This document shows positions 55,901-64,000 of a stretch of 64,000 nt of DNA, piece by piece. A program made the position numbers and the translations under genes. The DNA is taken from NCBI GenBank assembly GCA_963070105.1, contig OY718804.1, positions 9,640,317 to 9,704,316 of the forward strand. Reading direction: 5' to 3'. The notes beneath the pieces were generated by a model. It was given only the letters and a program-made list of their open reading frames with translations. It ran no database searches and had not been told where the DNA came from. Origin of the DNA: Litomosoides sigmodontis (lineage: Eukaryota > Nematoda > Chromadorea > Rhabditida > Onchocercidae). Each line of letters begins with the position of its first letter. The stretch's first letter is position 1.

Positions 55901-58900
55901 GGGAGAATATTATCATCTTCTTGCGGAAAAAATCTATAAAATTCAAAAAGAATTGCAAGAGAAAAAAATCAAGCGGTTACATGAACAAGGACAAGCGGGT
56001 GCCGTGGCTGGCATGCAACCACCCCAGCCAGGTGGTTCGTCCTTTACATTGTGTAGTGCAGTGAGTTGGAAAAGCGAGACGTAGGAACCTAGTATTACAT
56101 TTTCTTCAGTATTAATTTGCTTTCATAAACTTTCAACCACATTGTATGTGTTAAAAAAAAGCAGTACATGTCGTTAAATCAATGACTATTCTCTTAGCTT
56201 AATTAATACGCAAGTTTTATTTGTTAAATGCTTATTTAATTTTCACTTTCAGTTGATTTCGATATGCCCGGTCCTCCAAATCGGACAACACCATCGTTCC
56301 AACCGAATACCAGTACCGGCACACAACAAATGAATGGGCTGTCTACCTCTATGAGTAAATTAAAGTCTCTTCCTTTAATAGGGATTTTTAAATTCATTGT
56401 GATGACATGCAAATCATAATTGTCGTAGAAATTTACAACTCTATAATCATAGCAATCTGGGATTTTTTGTTGTTTTCATCAGTTTTCTTGAAATAAGTTT
56501 TTGGTATGCAGGTGCAAATGCAATAACGAATGGTCAGGTAGTGACTTCAGGGATAAAAGTGGAAGTGCCTGATGATGTGGCAGTTGGTACCGAACCATCA
56601 GGTGCAACAGATGCCTCTGGATGTTGTTGTAGGTTTCGGAGAGATTAATTTCATGGGATTTTTCTCGGTGAATAGAAACATGAAGATGGGTGGCCCTCAT
56701 AGGCGACTTTAAAAAATTCAGTGGGATTGATCTGGAAATTTTAGGGAAGGCTTAAGCTGGAAGTTCAAAAAGGCTGATTTTTGTAATAGGTCTTTGTAGT
56801 AATTGATTTGCATTAATTTACTGCTATGATGTTTTTTTAGCGAAACCTGGGACATCTAATGCAACAAACGCAGAAAAGGCTAAAGCTTCTGTTAGCGCAG
56901 TTAAAACGGAAATTAAAACTAACAAAGTTGATGGTAAAGGCGAGGCGAAAGTTGAAGAGAGAAAGGAATTACCTGACAAGGTATTTAATATAAGCAAATA
57001 GATGATAGAAGAAAAAAGTTTCCTTGAATTTGGAGATATTTTGTATGAATTGTGATAGTTTAAATGAGTTCAGGTATTTGATGCCAATGAATTGCGAAAC
57101 AGTATGAAACCAGTTTTGGACAGAATTTATTCTATGGAAGAATCACTACCGTTCAGAATTCCTGTCGACCCAGAAATTCTTGGCATTCCGGTAACCTATT
57201 TGTTTTTGTAAATTTACCAAATTTTAGTAATAGGTACTTTTGAAATAAGTAACGCGACTTTTTAGTTAAACTTGCGAAATTGCAGGATTACTTCGATATT
57301 GTCAAGAAACCTATGGATCTATCAACGATAAGCAGTAAGCTCGATACAGGTGACTACAAGAACCCATGGGAATTCAGTGATGATATGTGGTTAATGTTCG
57401 ATAACGCTTGGCTATATAACCGGAAGAATTCGAAAGTTTATAAGTATTGCAATAAGGTAATTTTTGGTAAATGTATGAGATCAAAAAAGCGGTGTATGGC
57501 GAAAACTTTAATATAGAAGTTTCGGTAAAAAAAGTTCACGTGCATGGATAGTCAAGTATATATTGAAATGAATAAGTTATGAAAATAGAGTTAATTGATG
57601 TAACAATTTAATGGAAGTTTATCGGATGGCGACAAATAGTTTCTTGATTAAATACTAAAGTTGCAATGCGAGTTTGAGAAAAATGGGAAGAAATGAAAGG
57701 CATTTGCAGTTGAGCGAAGCGTTTGTGGAAGAAATCAATCCTATAATGCAACGAATGGGTTATTGTTGTGGTCAAAAATTGTCGTTCACACCACTGGCAT
57801 TGTTTTGTTATGGCCAGTCAATGTGTACCATCGCACGTGATCAGATATATCACGTTTATGAGACAACGTAACTTATCTTCATTTTCTTTTTCATGCCCGG
57901 TGAGGGAATTATAGAATAAATCAAAACAGTGATATTTTAGCAGGATAAATAATCCTCACTTATTGTGTGTTTCAGGTCAACCCAATATGGTGTAACAGTT
58001 TCGGAGCGCTATACGTACTGCACGAAATGTTTTGAAGCTTTACCAGAAAGTGGCATAAGTTTGAGTGAGAATCCAAATGATACATCTAAGTAAGCTTTAT
58101 TAAATCACTGTAGAAGAAAATATCAGGAACGAAGCCGTGGAAGCTGTAACAAATAAATTTTACTTGCAGTATGGTTCCGAAGTCGAAATTTGTACAAATG
58201 AAGAATGATCAGATTGATATTGAGCCTTTTGAAAAATGTATCAAATGTTTCCGGAAGTGGCACCGAGTATGTGCGCTTTTCAACAAGAAAGTAAGTCATA
58301 TATTTAAATTTAATTACTTCAGGATGCTGATCGAGGTGTTGGTAGCACAAAGAAAGTTTTGCAAAAAATTTACCGACTTTAAAACATACATTTTCATATT
58401 TTTTCGTAGTGATGAACTTTGTCTATTGTAAGATAATGGTGATTTCTTTCTAAATCAGGACTAATGCATAAAAAAAAGTATAGTATTTATCATTAATAAA
58501 TAAAAGTGAGATGTCGGAGAAAATGATTATTAGGTAAAGCAGCAGTTAGGGAATCATAAATTAACAACTGAGTTTTTTCGTATTATTCACTGTGCAACAT
58601 TTGCGAACTGTGCAACATTTTGTTCTTTTTGTGTGTTCATTTTATTATGTCTTAGGTTTTTCCTGATGGATTTATTTGTGCGACATGTCGTCGTGAAAAA
58701 AACTTGGCACCAGCAGAAAATCGGTTCACAGCTAAGAAATTACCGCATTGTCAATTATCACGATTTATCGAGGAGCGAGTCAACAAATTTATGAAAAACA
58801 GTCCTGCCGGCAAAGATTACGAAGTCATCATTCGTGTACTTTGTGCAGCTGACAAGGAAGTGGAAGTGAAGCCTTTGATGAAACAAAAGTAAGAGATTTT

Positions 58901-61900
58901 TTTTTAGCATTATAAATTTTCCTACATAGAATGCTTGGACTTTATTGGACCTAATCGTCGAATAAATTTTCACTTTAGTTGAAAACGATGATTTAGCTGT
59001 CAAAAAGTTGAAAATAGTGATTTTTATCAAGTTTTAATCTGGGATATAGAGTTCTAGAAGATTGAACTGGATTTTTGAAGGTGATCGAAAATTTTCAGAT
59101 ACGGACCACTTGGTTTTCCGGAAAAATTCCCATATCGTACAAAAGCAATTTTTGCTTTCGAAGTCATTGATGGCGTGGAAGTTTGTTTTTTCGGTTTGCA
59201 TGTGCAAGAATATGGAAGTAATTGCCCACCACCAAATAAAAGGTACTAAAATTTGAGATCCCAGTAATCGCTTGTTTAAATCTGTTTGAAATGTTGAAAG
59301 TAGATTTCAAAGTGCTTTCACCTTTGATATTGTATCAATGTCTTACTTTTCAGACGGGTATATATAGCCTACTTGGATTCAGTGCATTTCTTTCAACCTC
59401 GGCAGTTACGTACAGAGGTATATCACGAAATCTTGCTGGGTTATCTAAATTATGCAATGATGTTGGGTTATACAATGGCTCACATTTGGGCATGCCCACC
59501 ATCCGAAGGCGATGACTACATTTTTCATTGTCATCCACCGGAACAGCGAATACCGAAGCCTAAACGCCTTCAAGATTGGTACAAGAAGATGCTTGATAAA
59601 GGTGTTGGCGAGCATACAGTTTTTGATTACAAGGATATTTACAAACAAGTGAGTGAGCTTGATTTACAAATTTTTCATTTAGAATGATGTCGTTTGATAA
59701 CACTTTATTTTAATTAGTGTATGAATTAGCTTACCCTAATGAGGACTTAGAAATAGATGAATTCACTTTTGTTGACTAAATAATGAAGTCAGTTTACAAT
59801 TGACGACGCCGTGCAACATGTTTCAAAATGCATAGGTTATTGACGAATGGAATTTAAAATTCATCATTTATTTTTACTTATTTATAGGCACGAGATGAGA
59901 ACTTGGTAACGCCAATGGAACTGTCATATTTTGAAGGGGATTTTTGGCCCAATGTAATAGAGGACTGTATTCGTGAAGCACAAAATGAAGAACAAGAGCG
60001 GAAGCGCCAAGAGGAAGCAGCGCGCCAAGAACAAAATGCTGAGGATGAAGATGGTGATGATATATTCCACGATGGAGATAATGGGAAAAGTAAAAAGAAC
60101 AGGTAGTAATTGACGTTCTTTTATGAGAAGATGTGCGTGCAAATATCTCATGATAATATTTTTGTTAGTGGAAGCAAACGACAAGGACATATTTATTTTT
60201 TTAAACAGCAAAGTCCAAAAAGTTTATTTCAAGCCTTTAATAATTTATTTCAGTAAAAAGAAGAATAATTTGAAGAAAGGCAACTCGAAGAATAAAAAGA
60301 AGGTCTGTTCTCAAACCGGCAATGAAGTCACCGATAAACTGTACATAAACTTCGAAAAACACAAAGAAGTGTTCTTCACTATTCGACTTATGAGTCCGCA
60401 GTCGGAGTTATCAGCACAAAATAACGAAATTAAGGTACGTTTATAACTTGGTTAAAAACCCAACAAACAGCTGGTCATAGCAGAACTTCGAATACATGAA
60501 GTTTTTTTCCTGTGTTCTGTTCATAGTCCATTAAATGAAGAAATTTGATGGATAATATTGCTAACATTTCAATGAGAGACAAGAAAGGAACATAACGGTG
60601 TTGTTAAACTCAGTTTCCTTAGTGGCCTCGCAAAATACGTAAGTAATCTGCTATAACTATTATGAATTGAAGATCTGTCTTTATATATCTGTTGCGCGAT
60701 ACTCTAGGAATTCATGTAATGCTACTGCTGCATTTACTCATTTTGTGACATTTTCAAAAAAATATCTGAACATTTTTCAGGACCCTGATCCATTAATAGC
60801 AAGCGATCTTATGGATGGGCGTGATACATTCTTGACACGTGCTCGTGATGAGCATTGGGAATTTTCCTCATTACGACGCGCCAAATATTCTACCATATGC
60901 TTTTGTCATGCACTGCACAATCAAGAAAAGAGTGAAGGACTTTCGTACACATGCAATAGTTGCCAAGGCACAGCTATTTGGCATTGTACAACTTGCGAGG
61001 TAAGTGTCAAGGTTCTATATATTAGGGATAAAGCAACAGTGACATGTCGAAGATTATGTTTTATGGATAATGTGGGTTTTATCACTTGGAACTTTTTTCC
61101 AGGATTTCGATCTTTGCAATAAATGCTACGAAACAATGTCACATCCACACAAGCTGGAGAAGGTCAGTACATTAGTGGAGGTAGAGGATAAGCATGATGC
61201 AAGCAATTCGCGAACTGAAAGCATTCAGGTGACTTATTTGTCTCTTCTTATGAACCTTTTCCAAAGTTCGACATAGAGAACTAGATTTTTACAAAATATC
61301 GCATCAATTGTTACTATAAACTTGTATTACAGCGTTGCATTCAATCATTGGTACATGCATGTCAGTGTCGCGATGCAAATTGTCGCCGCTCAACGTGTCA
61401 CAAAATGAAGCGTGTTGTACAACACACCAAAGGCTGCAAAAAGCGTCAAAATGCAAATTGCGCTATTTGCAAACAGCTTATTGCTTTATGTTGTTATCAT
61501 GCTAAGCATTGCAACGGGACTTCATGTCAGGTAATTTCAACGGGTTATTTCAAACGGAAATGCCAATTTTTCGTGCTAGGAAACGAATTTGTGGCTCTCT
61601 TTGGATGCGTTCAATCCGGCTTTTTGTGTGAGGTGTTAAAATTTTGTATTGATTTGTTTCTTTAGGTTCCGTTCTGCTTAAATATTCGCCAGAAACTGCA
61701 AGAACAGCGAAGGTCACAGAATCGTCGTGCTGATATGATGATGCGTAGACGCATGGATATGCTTTCCAGTGGTTATGGTGGAACGAACACACCAGGTCAT
61801 TCACAATCTAGTGGTTAGTAAAGTTAAAGTTTGGTTGGGAGTTTCGGGACTGGGAGTCACAACTTGATTAGCTGTTATTTCATAATTCGATATTTTTCCT

Positions 61901-64000
61901 CTCTTAGATTTCTGTAATTCTGAGATGTTTAAATCGATTTCAGCTATAAACTGAGAAAGGAAAGTTATTTTTCGGAAACTGAATTTCACACTATTCATCT
62001 TTTAGGTCCAACTGGTACGATGACTATATCTCAAGCAGTGACGACACATCATGGCACGGGACCAATGCAAACTTATCAGAGTACAGGTATGGCACATATG
62101 CAACACATGCAAATGGGACAACCGCAGAGCGTGATGCCCTCCGGCCAGCAACAAATAGCACAAATGCAGCAGTTACAGCCACACCAGTACCAGACGCATG
62201 GAAAAGGTTAGGCACTGTTCGCGGAAAACTTAGGATTAGCATTAAAATTTGAGTAGAGTTAACAGTGCTATCCTTTGTAGTTGCTAACATTCTGTAATAT
62301 ACTGATAGCAATTTATGTGATACGATTGTTTGGACCATCATTTTCATTCATCTCGTTTAGAAAGATTGTATATATATTTTTTCCACTAAATTGAAGCTTT
62401 ATTATATCCGAACATACAACGTCCTAACATCATTGATAGATTTCTTATAAGTAAGAGTACATATTAGGTGTATCGATAATCCACAGTAGACTCGTATTGA
62501 GTAGTAAGTTATGTCGCTTCACTTATTCATAGAATGTGATACTACTGAAGTTGTCGTTACCACTAACAATTTGATAGTTACTGCAGGTGGTGCCGTACAG
62601 GGTAATTCGCAGATACACATGATGGGCGTGCCGACAACAATGCCACAAGGTCACACAATGTCACAAGTTCAACAGCAACAAGCTCCACATCAGCAAGGCG
62701 TGCGCATGAATGTGGTTTGTTCATAATGTTTTCTTTTCATGTTCTGCAAAGACCAAAACTTTTTCCATAGCTAAATTGAGCATGATTGCAAAATTTAAGA
62801 TGAGTGAGAGGAGGAAAAAAAAGTAGCTAATAATGTGGTTTCACTTTATTAATCAGTTTTTCCTGATACTAGGGATCACAAATGGGAGGGATGCAAAGGC
62901 CAGCAATGGTTGGACAAATGCAACATACCCAACAGCCGATGAATCCACCACCATATGGACGTGGTGCTGCACAGCAAAGCGCTTATGGTATGTCCGGAAC
63001 TGCAGGACCATCCTCTGGCTATGGAACTAGTGCTGGACAACCAATGATGCTTGGACAATCTATGTCGCAGAATTCACAAACACAACCAATAATGCAACAG
63101 GGAATGCAGAATTTACGAGGTTCTTTTAAAATTTGCATTGTCACTCTCCTGAATGTTGTAATGTTTCCATTGAGAAATTGAAAATTCTGTAAAATGAATT
63201 GCTGACTGTTTCAGCGAAAGCTTATACTGGACAGCCAATCGATCGTACCGCTTTACAGCAAGATCCCCAGGTACAAGCAATATTAACAAGGTTTAAAAAT
63301 GCAGAACGAGCGGAGGACAAAGATAAAGTGCTTAACGATCTAAAGAAAATGCCTCATCTTTTTGCCGCCTTTATTAAGATGACGAACAATGAAAGAAGTG
63401 GTAATGATGTAAGTTCTCTAATTTTCAAATAACAATTCAAAAAATAGCACAATTTTATGTAGTCCTAAAAAACATGTTAGTTTTTTGTCTTTTTTGAATG
63501 TGATCCAAGGAAACTCCCCTTCTCTTTGTAATTAACCAGAGATAGCTGATTTAACTTTTAGATTCCACAAAGCTTAAATCAGCAGCAGCTTAGTGCCATA
63601 CAACAACAGCAACAGGGAATGATAAGGCAGCCGCAAGTAATTTTTCCAATTTCGTTGTGTTTTAAAAACAGTGGGATTACGTAAAATATTGGCATATTAA
63701 CGGTTTCAGATTATTCCAGGGAGATTTTAGTTTCGTGAATAACTATCGTTTGATTATTTTTCTGCTGTTGGAGTCACTGCTTATGTATAACATTTAGATG
63801 GTAACTCAACAAAGTGGGCAGTGGCAGCAAGGGACAGTTTCACAGCAACAGTACTATCAACAGCAACAACCGCAGGTATCACAAAGTGGTCAGCAGCAAC
63901 CTCGCGGCCCTAGTGGTCAGTATGCGTCGATGAGTTCACAGGGTCAATTGGGTGGTGCTGCTATGCCACAACCTCAATGGCAGCAACAGTTCCAGCGGAA
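49925..64000 (+). CDS. cbp-1: CBP/p300 histone acetyltransferase (3' end outside window)
   Basis: About 29 exons, still open at the right edge. It starts [18 protein letters not shown], like the CBP N-terminus (nuclear-localisation and CBP-like KxKLSSP). Domains by position: TAZ1 53981-54900 ([32 protein letters not shown]); KIX 55567-55960 ([35 protein letters not shown]); bromodomain 57075-57456 ([29 protein letters not shown]); CH2 PHD/RING 57706-58690; HAT 58690-59950 ([34 protein letters not shown] core with the catalytic Tyr/Trp region, [14 protein letters not shown] exit); ZZ about 60943-61150 ([14 protein letters not shown]); TAZ2 61334-61780; NCBD 63250-63400 ([17 protein letters not shown]); Gln-rich stretches 62020-63110 and 63560-64000. 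It acetylates histones, notably H3K27, and acts as a co-activator platform. Interdomain linkers are Gln/Pro/Gly/Met-rich, as usual. Confidence 0.97.
51640..52120. repeat. A-rich, strand-skewed intron segment in cbp-1
   Basis: The intron between the exons ending near 51581 and starting near 52246 has a long stretch with many AAAA runs and few T on the plus strand. It differs sharply from the balanced A/T of neighbouring introns. No exon or RNA gene was seen in it. Confidence 0.6.

Overview
The window is an AT-rich eukaryotic nuclear segment. Its protein set, small introns with TTTCAG-type acceptors, and acceptor-like sites just upstream of most start codons point to a nematode. The general look resembles a filarial/spirurid worm, but that is an inference, not a species call. 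Most genes were rebuilt by joining exons with compatible splice phases and matching them to well-known families.

Layout. 2-61 (+) may be the last codons of a gene entering from the left. 630-3010 (+) is a NeuroD-type bHLH gene (cnd-1-like). A minus-strand block follows: 4257-9918 Elongator subunit 2, 10351-11059 ribosomal protein eS28 (66 aa, two tiny exons), 11903-16703 the FACT subunit SSRP1, and 18395-21799 the engulfment adaptor CED-6/GULP. The head-to-head gap between ced-6 and the next plus-strand gene holds a near-perfect (TAC)n array of about 1.16 kb that passes into a CTACTG hexamer array (22967-24288). Then come 26908-29879 (+) a PDGF/VEGF-like growth factor (pvf-1-like), 30755-33329 (+) CDK5 (292 aa), 34220-35979 (-) an ADP/ATP carrier, and 38388-42693 (+) ABCF2. 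A gene-poor stretch of about 7 kb (42694-49924) holds three phase-compatible candidate mini-exons, a 33-bp minisatellite built of inverted repeats, a diverged duplicated 55-bp block, pyrimidine-rich DNA and a TG/CATG tract. The CBP/p300 acetyltransferase gene (cbp-1-like) runs from 49925 off the right edge, with TAZ1, KIX, bromodomain, CH2, HAT, ZZ, TAZ2 and NCBD modules all recognisable.

The genes are mostly conserved housekeeping, chromatin (SSRP1, CBP), translation (eS28, Elp2, ABCF2), energy (ANT) and neural or signalling functions (CND-1, CDK5, CED-6, PVF). They do not form one pathway. I found no convincing novel enzymatic system. The most unusual material is repeat architecture: the giant triplet array in a shared divergent promoter region, the palindromic minisatellite, and two pairs of diverged non-coding duplications.
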